Assembly: GCA_963811825.1 (NCBI GenBank) | Contig: CAWESS010000020.1 | Span: 1-64,000, forward strand | Direction of reading: 5' to 3' | DNA: 64,000 nt | Source: Fodinibacter sp963811825 | GTDB lineage: Bacteria > Actinomycetota > Actinomycetes > Actinomycetales > Dermatophilaceae | Shown here: one piece after another, positions 57,088-64,000 of the stretch | Layout of the letters: each line of letters starts with the position of its first letter | Numbering within the stretch: position 1 is the stretch's first letter | Position numbers and translations under genes: made by a program | The notes under the pieces: model-generated | Told to the model about the DNA's origin: nothing | Databases searched by the model: none | The model's input: the letters and a program-made list of their open reading frames with translations, nothing else

Positions 57088-57900
57088 TCAGGTGCGGACG
57101 ACGTCCGTGCCGGCCGCGTCGAACTGCTCCGCCGTCTCGTCGTCGAGGTGGGTGTCGGTGATGAGCAGGGCGACGTCCTCGGGCCGGGCGAAGCGGTGGA
57201 AGTGGTCGAGTCCCGCCTTGGTGGAGTCGGTCACGACGACGGTCCGACGTGCGGCCTGGCTCATGGCCCGCTTGGCCATCGCCTCCGCCTGGTCCGGTGT
57301 GGTCATGCCCCGGGACACCGAGAAGCCGTTGGTGCCGAGGAACGCCACGTCGACGTGGACGTCCGCGAGGGCGGCCTCGAGCCAGTGCCCGACGGCCGCG
57401 CCGGTGCGTTCGCGCACGCGCCCGCCCAGCACGTACAGCTCGATGTTGTCCAGGGGGTGCAGCGTCGCCGCGATGGCGACGGAGTTGGTGACGACGGTCA
57501 GTCGACGGTCGGTGGGGAACTGCTCGGCGATGGCCTGCGTCGTCGACCCCGAGTCGAGCAGCACGGTGCCCTCGGCGGGCAGCTCCTGCAGCGCCCGCTC
57601 GGCGATGCGTCGCTTCTGGGTGCTCGCCTGGGTGCGCCGCGCCGCGAGCGTCGGCTCCACCTCGATCCGCTCGATGGGCAACGCTCCGCCGTGGACACGT
57701 CGGAGCAGCCCTCGACGCTCCAGGGCGGTGAGGTCGCGCCGCACCGTCTCCGCGGTGACGCCCAGCTCATCGGCCAGCGTGGCCACCTCGACCCGCCCGT
57801 GGGCACGAGACCACTGCAGGATGAGCTCCTGACGCTCCGGGGCGTAGCGGTGCACCGGGAGGATCGTGGGGGTCGGCGGGTGTTCGACCGAGGATTCCAT
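57088..57900 (-). CDS. DeoR-family transcriptional regulator
   Basis: 270 residues. N-terminal DeoR helix-turn-helix RVEVATLADELGVTAETVRR then DLTALERRGLLRRVHGGAL; C-terminal DeoRC sugar-phosphate sensor (VLLDSGSTTQAIAEQF, VAFLGTNGFSVSRG, VVVTDSTKAG). Lies 31 nt downstream of the zinc dehydrogenase on the same strand; the PTS gene is divergent from that unit. Most likely the local repressor of polyol use, responding to a sugar phosphate. Confidence 0.92.
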   Translation of the reverse strand: MESSVEHPPTPTILPVHRYAPERQELILQWSRAHGRVEVATLADELGVTAETVRRDLTALERRGLLRRVHGGALPIERIEVEPTLAARRTQASTQKRRIAERALQELPAEGTVLLDSGSTTQAIAEQFPTDRRLTVVTNSVAIAATLHPLDNIELYVLGGRVRERTGAAVGHWLEAALADVHVDVAFLGTNGFSVSRGMTTPDQAEAMAKRAMSQAARRTVVVTDSTKAGLDHFHRFARPEDVALLITDTHLDDETAEQFDAAGTDVVRT

Positions 57901-57931
57901 GGCGTCCCTTCCGTCGTGCGTGCTGTGCGCG

Positions 57932-58978
57932 TCAGGGCTCGACGGTGACCTTGATGGCCTCGCCCTTGGCCACGATGTCGAAGACCGACATGACGTCCTT
58001 GAGCGGGACCCTGGCGGTGATGAGGTCCTTGACCGGAACCTGCCCGGAGGCGATGTACTCGAGGGCGCGCTTGTTGTGGTCGGGGCTCGAGCCGTTCGCC
58101 CCGTGGATGTGCAGCTGGCGGTAGTGCACGAGGTTGGAGTCGCACTTGATGAACGGGTCGTTCTTGGGCAGGCCGCCGAAGAAGGAGATCCGGCCCTGGC
58201 GGGCAGCCATCGAGATGGCCTGCTCCTGCGTGACGTTGGCCGGGGTGGCGGTGATGACGACGTCCGCGCCGCGACCGCCGGTCAGCTCCATGACGCGGGC
58301 GACGACGTCCTCCGTGCTGGCGTCGATGGTGCCGTCGGGGCTCACGGCGGCGGCCGACATCGCCAGCCGCTCGGCGTTGACGTCCACGAGCCAGATCTGG
58401 CCGGCCTGGTGCACGCCCCGGGCGATCCGGATGTGCATGCACCCGATCGGGCCGGCGCCGAAGACGACGACGAAGTCACCCTCCTCGATGCCGAGCTGCT
58501 CCTGGGCGTTGATGGCGCAGGCGAAGGGCTCGGCAGCACTGGCCTCGTCGTAGCCGACGCCGTCGGGGATCCGGTTCAGCCCGTCGACCTTGAGGACCTG
58601 CTCGGGCACGATCATGTACTCCGCGAAACCACCGTCGTACTGGTAGCCGACCGAGGTCTGGTTCTGGCAGACCTCCATCCAGCCCTTGCCGCACTCGTGG
58701 CACTCGCCGCACGGCACGGCCGCGATGCACTGGACCCGGTCCCCCACCTGGAAGCCTCCAGCCGCCTCCGGGCCGACCTCGACGACCTCGCCGGCGATCT
58801 CGTGGCCCATCGTGGTCGTGCGCGTGATGTTGACGTGGCCGTTCTTCTTGATCTTGACGTCCGTGCCGCACGTGGAGCAGGCCTTGACCTTGATCTTCAC
58901 CTCACGGGGGCCGCAGTCGGGCTCCGGGACCTCTTCCAGCCGAACGTCTTCGGGGGCGTGAAATCGCAGGGCCAGCAT
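57932..58978 (-). CDS. Zinc-dependent alcohol/polyol dehydrogenase
   Basis: 348-residue medium-chain dehydrogenase. Catalytic zinc ligands: Cys in ACSTCGTDVK and GHE in TMGHEIAGEV. Structural zinc: CGECHECGKGWMEVC. NAD-binding VVVFGAGPIGCMH. Resembles sorbitol/threonine dehydrogenases. Between a DeoR gene and a divergent mannitol-type PTS, oxidation of a polyol or polyol phosphate is likely; the exact substrate is not settled by sequence. ATG 58978 with AAAGGAG. Confidence 0.88.
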   Translation of the reverse strand: MLALRFHAPEDVRLEEVPEPDCGPREVKIKVKACSTCGTDVKIKKNGHVNITRTTTMGHEIAGEVVEVGPEAAGGFQVGDRVQCIAAVPCGECHECGKGWMEVCQNQTSVGYQYDGGFAEYMIVPEQVLKVDGLNRIPDGVGYDEASAAEPFACAINAQEQLGIEEGDFVVVFGAGPIGCMHIRIARGVHQAGQIWLVDVNAERLAMSAAAVSPDGTIDASTEDVVARVMELTGGRGADVVITATPANVTQEQAISMAARQGRISFFGGLPKNDPFIKCDSNLVHYRQLHIHGANGSSPDHNKRALEYIASGQVPVKDLITARVPLKDVMSVFDIVAKGEAIKVTVEP

Positions 58979-59000
58979 GGAGCGCTCCTTTGCACGGTGT

Positions 59001-59015
59001 CCTCTGTGACAGAGG
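59001..59015. promoter_or_regulatory. Palindrome in the dehydrogenase leader
   Basis: Perfect inverted repeat CCTCTG-3 nt-CAGAGG, 22 nt upstream of the dehydrogenase ATG. A candidate DeoR operator by position. Confidence 0.45.
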
Positions 59016-59110
59016 CTGACGGTGCGCCGAGTCTGCCCGATTGGGACTGGATGGTCAAGAGATCCGGCACCTCACCGCCCCACCGGTCCGGACAGGCGTC
59101 CAGATTTCCC

Positions 59111-59139
59111 TTGACCGGAGGCAAACGGGCCGATATAAA
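59111..59139 (+). promoter_or_regulatory. mtlA promoter
   Basis: TTGACC, 17 nt, TATAAA: the best sigma-70-type promoter in the window. An inverted repeat CCCAC-6 nt-GTGGG at 59153-59168 lies just past the expected start site, a possible repressor site. A GGAAAGGA ribosome-binding site precedes the ATG at 59191. Confidence 0.75.
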
Positions 59140-59190
59140 AGTGTTCACAGATCCCACAGTGGCGTGGGTCACCTCGGAAAGGACAGGACG

Positions 59191-61176
59191 ATGACGTCCA
59201 CGACCGCAGCGCCGGCACACGCCGGTCTCCGCGCGGGTTCACGTGCAGAAGTTCGGCACGTTCCTCTCGAACATGATCATGCCCAACATCGCCGCGATCA
59301 TCGCCTGGGGCCTGATCACCGCCTTCTTCATCCCTGTCGGGTGGACCCCCAACGAGAAGATCGCGACGATCGTCGGCCCCGCCATCATCTACGCGCTCCC
59401 GATCCTCATCGCCTTCACCGGTGGCAAGAACGTCTACGGGACCCGCGGTGGCGTCGTCGGCGGCTTCGCCGTCATGGGCGTGATCATGGCGACGAGCAGC
59501 CCGCTCTTCATCGGCGAGGACGGCAACGCCTCCCCGATGTTCCTCGGCGCCATGATCATGGGCCCCCTCGCGGCCTACGTCATGAAGCGCCTCGACGCCC
59601 TCTGGGAGGGCAAGATCCGCCCCGGCTTCGAGATGCTCGTCAACAACTTCTCCGCAGGCATCTGGGCGGCCTCGCCTCGATCGCCGGCATGTTCCTGCTG
59701 GCCCCCGTGCTGCGGGCGGTCATCACCGGCCTCGGCAACGGCGGTGAACTTCCTCGTCGAGAACAACCTCCTGCCACTGACGTCGATCGTCATCGAGCCG
59801 GCCAAGATCTTCTTCCTCAACAACGCCATCAACCACGGGGTGCTCACGCCGCTCGGCATCGCCCAGGCGGCGGAAGAGGGCAAGTCCGTCCTGTTCCTGC
59901 TCGAGGCCAACCCCGGCCCCGGTCTGGGCCTGCTCCTCGCCTACATGTTCTTCGGCAAGGGCATTGCCCGCGCCTCCGCTCCCGGTGCCGCGATCATCCA
60001 CTTCTTCGGCGGCATCCACGAGATCTACTTCCCCTACGTGCTGGCCAAGCCGCGCCTCATCCTCGCGATGATCCTCGGTGGCATGACCGGCGTCTTCATC
60101 AACGTCGTCTTCGACTCCGGCCTCATCGCCCCGCGGCCCCGGGCTCGATCTTCGCGGTGTACGCGGTCACGGCCCGTGGCAGCTTCGTCGGTGTGACCTT
60201 CGCGGTCGCGCTCTCGGCGCCGTGACGTTCGTCGTCGCCGCCTTCCTGCTCAGGATGGAGAGGTTCGCGGACGACATCTCCCTCGACGAGGCCATCGGCT
60301 CGATGGAGCAGATGAAGGGCAAGAAGTCCATCGCCTCGTCCGCCCTCGTCGGAGCCGGCGCCGCCACCGCTGCCACGCCCCGGCCACGCCGTCCGCTCGA
60401 TCGTCTTCGCCTGCGACGCCGGCATGGGCTCGTCCGCGATGGGCGCCTCCGTCCTGCGGCGCAAGATCCAGGCCGCCGGGTTCACCGACGTCACCGTGGT
60501 CAACAAGGCCATCGCCGAGCCTGACCGACGACGTCGACCTCCTCGTCACCCACCAGGACCTCGCGACTCGGGCCGCCCAGCGCAGCCCGTCCGCGGCGCT
60601 CTACACGGTCGACAACTTCATGGCAGCCCTGCCTATGACGAGATCGTCGCGCACCTCCAGGTGAGCAACGTCGCGGTTGCGGTCGGCGCCGGCTCCTCAC
60701 GCGGGTCGGATGCCGTCGCGCCGGCTGCCGCGGCCTCCTCGGCTCCCAGCCTGCTCGCCAAGCAGTCCATCCGCCTGAGCGGCACCGCCACCACGCGGGA
60801 CGAGGCGATCACCGAGGCCGGTGAGCTCCTCGTCGCGGCCGGTGCCGTCGACGCCTCCTACGTCGAGTCCATGCACGAGCGCGAGCGCTCGGTCTCGACG
60901 TTCATGGGCAACGGCCTGGCGATCCCGCACGGCACGAACGAGGCCAAGGGCTCGATCACGCGATCGGCGCTCTCCTTCGTCCGGTACTCCGACGGGGTCG
61001 ACTGGAACGGCAAGCCGGCCACGTTCGTGGTCGCCATCGCCGGCCAGGGTGACGACCACCTCGGCATCCTGTCCAACCTGTCCAAGGTCTTCCTGGACAA
61101 GACGCAGATCGCCGCTCTGGAGGCAGCCACGACTCCGGAGCAGGTCCTGGAGATCCTCGGAGCCGTCCAGGCCTGA
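59191..61176 (+). pseudogene. mtlA: PTS mannitol-type EIICBA (frame broken repeatedly in the 5' two thirds)
   Basis: Phosphotransferase permease that imports and phosphorylates mannitol or a related polyol. About 660 residues, as in MtlA EIICBA. EIIC: QKFGTFLSNMIMPNIAAII, FTGGKNVYGTRGGVVGG, NNAINHGVLTPLG, GGIHEIYFPYV. EIIB: phosphorylated Cys in VFACDAGMGSSAMGAS. EIIA: active-site His in NGLAIPHGTNEAK. The last third (from about 60650) is in one frame; upstream the frame changes near 59235, 59668, 59745, 60135, 60215, 60390, 60520 and 60632. Both insertions and deletions are needed. Sequence error is likelier than decay. Divergent from the dehydrogenase. Confidence 0.85.
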
Positions 61177-61194
61177 GCGCTCCCCTCCTGACCC

Positions 61195-61227
61195 TGGTGC
61201 CCGGTGGCTCATCCCCACCGGGCACCA
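61195..61227 (+). terminator. mtlA terminator
   Basis: 13-bp perfect stem (left arm TGGTGCCCGGTGG) with a 7-nt loop, 18 nt after the stop. Confidence 0.85.
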
Positions 61228-61293
61228 GCGCGTGGGCACCCCCACGCGTAGAGTTGCGACCCAGATCACACTCACCGTTGAGGAGTCGACGAC

Positions 61294-61779
61294 GTGCGCC
61301 AACGAGGTCCGGCCCCGGCCGCGGCACCAGCCCCGGCAGACCCCGCCCGGGCGGCATCCGTGCGAGCCATCGCGGAGCAGCTCGCCAGCCTGCGCGGGCC
61401 CCTCCTGCCGATCCTCCACGAGGTCGTGGCCTCCCACGGCCACGTCGACGACGACGACGTCGTGGTCATCGCCGACGTCCTCAACCTCTCGCGCGCCGAC
61501 GTCCACGGAGTCGTGACCTTCTACCACGACTTCCGCCGCACTCCCCCACCCGCACACCGCATCTCGCTCTGCCGCGGCGAGGCCTGCCAGGCCCGCGGAT
61601 CAGAGGCGTCGTATGCCGTGGCCACCGACCGCTGGACCGCCTCACCCCACGTCGAGGTCGGCGAGGTCTTCTGCCTCGGCCTGTGCGCCCAGGGCCCGTC
61701 GGGCACGATCGACGGCACCCTGCACGCCGCACTCACCCCCGAGCGACTCGACACCCTGACCACCGGGTGGCAGGCATGA
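61294..61779 (+). CDS. fdsG: NAD-dependent formate dehydrogenase gamma subunit (NuoE-like)
   Basis: 161 residues, thioredoxin-like [2Fe-2S] ferredoxin. Cluster Cys residues: LCRGEACQARG and FCLGLCAQGPSG; the helical N-terminal part has DVLNLSRADVHGVVTFYHDF, shared by NuoE and FdsG. GTG start with GAGGAG 9 nt upstream. Overlaps the next gene by ATGA. It begins an fdsGBA operon passing electrons from formate to NAD. Confidence 0.9.
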   Translation: MRQRGPAPAAAPAPADPARAASVRAIAEQLASLRGPLLPILHEVVASHGHVDDDDVVVIADVLNLSRADVHGVVTFYHDFRRTPPPAHRISLCRGEACQARGSEASYAVATDRWTASPHVEVGEVFCLGLCAQGPSGTIDGTLHAALTPERLDTLTTGWQA

Positions 61780-63317
61780 CCACGGCATGGGTCCCCTGCG
61801 ACAGCGCCGCGCTCGCCCTCGGTGCGGATGCCGTCGCTGACGCGCTCACGGCATCCGGGGTCACCGTGCGCCGCAACGGCTCCCGCGGGATGCTGTGGCT
61901 CGAGCCCCTCGTCGAGATCGAGACGGATGCCGGGCGCGTGGGTTTCGGGAACGTCACCGTCGCCGACGTCCCGGCCCTCGTGGCCGGTGACCTCGACGAG
62001 ACCGACCGCTGCATCGGCGTCGTCGACGACCACGAGTGGATCGCCCGCCAGAACCGCGTGTCCTTCGCCCGGGTCGGCGTCATCGAACCGACCGACCTCG
62101 CCGCCTACCGCGAGCACGGGGGCCTGAAGGGCCTGCTGAGGGCCCTGGACCTCACCCCCGAGGCGGTCGTCGCCGAGGTCACGGCATCCGGCCTGCGAGG
62201 GCGCGGCGGCGCCGGGTTCCCGGCCGGCATCAAGTGGGAGACGGTGCGCACGGCATCCGCCGACGTGAAGTTCGTCTGCTGCAACGCCGACGAGGGCGAC
62301 AGCGGCACCTTCGCCGACCGCATGCTCATCGAGGGCGACCCGTTCACCCTCATCGAGGGGATGGCGATCGCCGCCGTCGCCGTGGGCGCCACCGAGGGCT
62401 ACGTCTACCTGCGCAGCGAGTACCCCCACGCGATCACCACCCTGCGCCGAGCCATCGACATCGCCTATGCACACGGGGTGCTCGGCGAGTCGGTGCTCGG
62501 CAGCGGCCGCCAGTTCGACCTCGACGTGCGCGTGGGAGCCGGCGCGTACATCTGCGGCGAGGAGACCTCGATGCTCGAGTCCCTCGAGGGCAAGCGCGGC
62601 GAGGTCCGGGCCAAGCCACCCATCCCCGCGCTCGAGGGCTTCTTCGGCAAGCCGACGATCGTCAACAACGTGCTCACCCTGTCCGCCGTCCCGATGGTGC
62701 TCGCCGACGGGGGCGAGGCGTACGCCGCGCTCGGCACCGGCCGCTCGCGCGGCACCCAGGTCTTCCAGCTCGCGGGCAACGTCGCGCGCGGCGGCATCGT
62801 CGAGGCCGATTTCGGGGTCACGCTCGAGACGCTCGTCGACGACTTCGGGGGTGGCACGGCATCCGGGCGGCCCGTGAAGGCGGTTCAGGTCGGCGGCCCG
62901 CTCGGGGCCTACCTGCCGCCCACGCAGTTCGGCCTGCCGATGGACTACGAGGCGTTCGCCGAGGCCGGGGCGATGGTGGGGCACGGCGGCATCGTCGTGT
63001 GGGACGACACCCTGGACGCCGCCGCCATGGCGCGGTTCGCGATGGAGTTCTGCGCCAAGGAGTCGTGCGGCAAGTGCACCCCCTGCCGCGTCGGCTCCGT
63101 GCGCGGCGTCGAGGTCATCGACCGCGTGCTCGCGGCACCCGACGACGGCGTGCGGCGCACCCAGCTCACCCTGCTCGAGGACCTCTGCACGACGATGACC
63201 AAGGGGTCGCTGTGCGCGATGGGCGGCCTGACGCCGATGCCCGTGCGCAGTGCCCTCGAACACTTCCCGGAAGACTTCGGCATCACGGTCGACACCACGC
63301 AAGGAGCCCGGCCATGA
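61776..63317 (+). CDS. fdsB: NAD-dependent formate dehydrogenase beta subunit (NuoF-like)
   Basis: 513 residues; carries FMN, the NAD site and a 4Fe-4S cluster. An N-terminal extension of about 110 residues is followed by the FMN/NAD loop GLRGRGGAGFPAG, then CCNADEGDSGTFADR, GAGAYICGEETSMLESLEG and the cluster motif ESCGKCTPCRVG with a final Cys in EDLCTTM. ATG overlaps fdsG; the stop overlaps fdsA. The grouping with a molybdenum-type alpha subunit, and no other nuo genes, supports formate dehydrogenase over complex I. Confidence 0.92.
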   Translation: MTTAWVPCDSAALALGADAVADALTASGVTVRRNGSRGMLWLEPLVEIETDAGRVGFGNVTVADVPALVAGDLDETDRCIGVVDDHEWIARQNRVSFARVGVIEPTDLAAYREHGGLKGLLRALDLTPEAVVAEVTASGLRGRGGAGFPAGIKWETVRTASADVKFVCCNADEGDSGTFADRMLIEGDPFTLIEGMAIAAVAVGATEGYVYLRSEYPHAITTLRRAIDIAYAHGVLGESVLGSGRQFDLDVRVGAGAYICGEETSMLESLEGKRGEVRAKPPIPALEGFFGKPTIVNNVLTLSAVPMVLADGGEAYAALGTGRSRGTQVFQLAGNVARGGIVEADFGVTLETLVDDFGGGTASGRPVKAVQVGGPLGAYLPPTQFGLPMDYEAFAEAGAMVGHGGIVVWDDTLDAAAMARFAMEFCAKESCGKCTPCRVGSVRGVEVIDRVLAAPDDGVRRTQLTLLEDLCTTMTKGSLCAMGGLTPMPVRSALEHFPEDFGITVDTTQGARP

Positions 63318-64000
63318 CGATCATCGACCAGCCAGCGGTCGAGACCCCCGACCACGGCACTCCCCCGGTGTGGGGCCAGGCCACGGCACGGGTGACCATC
63401 GACGGCATCCAGGTCATGGTGCCGCCGGGCACCTCCGTGATGCGCGCGGCCAAGCTCGCCGGCGTCGACGTCCCCAAGCTGTGCGCCACCGACTCGCTGA
63501 AGGCCTTCGGGTCGTGCCGCCTGTGCCTCGTCGAGGTCGAGGGCATGCGGGGCACGCCGGCCTCGTGCACCACCCCGTGCACCGACGGCATGGTCGTCTC
63601 GACCCGCACCGAGCAGGTGCAGCAGCTGCGCCGCGGCGTCATGGAGCTCTACCTCTCCGACCACCCCCTCGACTGCGCGGGCTGCGAGCGCGGCAGCTGC
63701 GAGATGCAGGGCCTGGCGCACGACGTCGGGCTCGACGAGGTGCGCTACGGCTTCGGCGGCGCCTCGCACCTCGAGGAGGTCGCCGACACGTCCAACCCGT
63801 ACTTCGCCTACGACCCCAAGGCCTGCATCGTCTGCTCGCGCTGCGTGCGCGCCTGCTCCGAGACCCAGGGGACCTTCGCCCTCACCGTCGAGGGTCGCGG
63901 CTTCGACTCGCGGATCACCGCGGGCGGCACCGACTTCCTGTCCTCGGAGTGCGTGTCGTGCGGGGCCTGCGTGCAGGCCTGCCCCACCGACGCCCTCACC
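63314..64000 (+). CDS. fdsA: Formate dehydrogenase alpha subunit, N-terminal part (runs off window)
   Basis: 229 residues visible. N-terminal [2Fe-2S] domain: KLCATDSLKAFGSCRLCLVE and CTTPC. Then the NuoG-like His/Cys site DHPLDCAGCERGSCEMQ, and two 4Fe-4S sets: ACIVCSRCVRACSETQG and ECVSCGACVQACPTDAL. This is the iron-sulfur relay that precedes the molybdenum catalytic domain in FdsA, which lies beyond the right edge. ATG overlaps fdsB. NuoG is the main alternative; confirmation needs the catalytic domain. Confidence 0.88.
   Translation, partial: MTIIDQPAVETPDHGTPPVWGQATARVTIDGIQVMVPPGTSVMRAAKLAGVDVPKLCATDSLKAFGSCRLCLVEVEGMRGTPASCTTPCTDGMVVSTRTEQVQQLRRGVMELYLSDHPLDCAGCERGSCEMQGLAHDVGLDEVRYGFGGASHLEEVADTSNPYFAYDPKACIVCSRCVRACSETQGTFALTVEGRGFDSRITAGGTDFLSSECVSCGACVQACPTDALT

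Noticed and set aside
61294..64000. Start of a complex I (nuo) operon
   Set aside because: Only the E, F and G-like subunits are visible in the FdsG-B-A order, with no nuoA-D upstream; the terminator of mtlA is directly before it. Left open only because the catalytic domain is beyond the window.

Overview
The window is about 72% G+C, densely coded on both strands and rich in GTG starts and 4-bp ATGA/GTGA gene overlaps. The minus-strand backbone rpsO - pnp - dapB - dapA - rnj - ftsK - rimO - pgsA - cinA - clgR - DUF3046 is the gene order of high-GC Actinobacteria. My best guess is order Micrococcales, near Intrasporangiaceae; that is inference from gene order and style, not from a marker gene. 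No rRNA, tRNA, IS element, prophage or CRISPR array was recognised.

Layout. 1-5.5 kb: partial ABC ATPase, DUF3046, the agmatine pair aguB-aguA, a LysR gene divergent from an EamA exporter, and a MarR gene. 5.6-10.7 kb: two secreted repeat proteins (beta-helix and HAF), then a receiver / histidine kinase / LuxR-regulator operon. 10.8-17.3 kb: lhr helicase, a small membrane protein with its divergent PadR regulator, and nei2. 17.3-28.8 kb: clgR, cinA, pgsA, rimO, an M19 dipeptidase, a broken ion channel, a MauE-like protein, ftsK, rnj and dapA. 28.8-34.7 kb: thyA-folA, an SMP-30-like protein, an unknown protein and OsmC separated by two copies of one palindrome, enoyl-CoA hydratase, GNAT, azlCD. 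34.7-45.8 kb: a minus-strand operon for nitrate assimilation and siroheme: narK, narB, a FAD/BFD electron-transfer protein, nirB, nirD, cysG, a HemD-DNA-binding fusion of the NnaR type, and a CbiX chelatase. A GlnR-like operator lies before narK. 46-51 kb: dapB, a 44-residue ORF behind four 11-bp PHO-box-like repeats, a glycosyltransferase, pnp and rpsO. 51.3-57 kb: two tandem secreted CotH-kinase/ChW-repeat proteins and a secreted metallophosphoesterase. 57-61.2 kb: DeoR regulator, zinc dehydrogenase and a mannitol-type PTS EIICBA. 61.3-64 kb: NAD-dependent formate dehydrogenase fdsG-fdsB-fdsA, with fdsA cut by the window end.

Sequence quality. At least thirty reading-frame breaks occur, dense at 51.3-57 and 59.2-60.7 kb and sparse elsewhere. 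Almost all look like single-base insertions or deletions inside otherwise well-conserved protein sequence, and one falls in dapA. I read them mainly as residual sequencing or assembly errors rather than gene decay. Broken genes are given over their full inferred span, and the evidence says where the frame breaks.

Genes work together in four visible modules: nitrate to ammonium with its siroheme cofactor supply; polyol uptake and oxidation under a DeoR regulator; agmatine to putrescine; and a possible extracellular phosphorylation module (CotH kinases plus phosphoesterase). Many transcripts appear leaderless: a TANNNT -10 element sits 6-7 nt before the start codon of a dozen or more genes.
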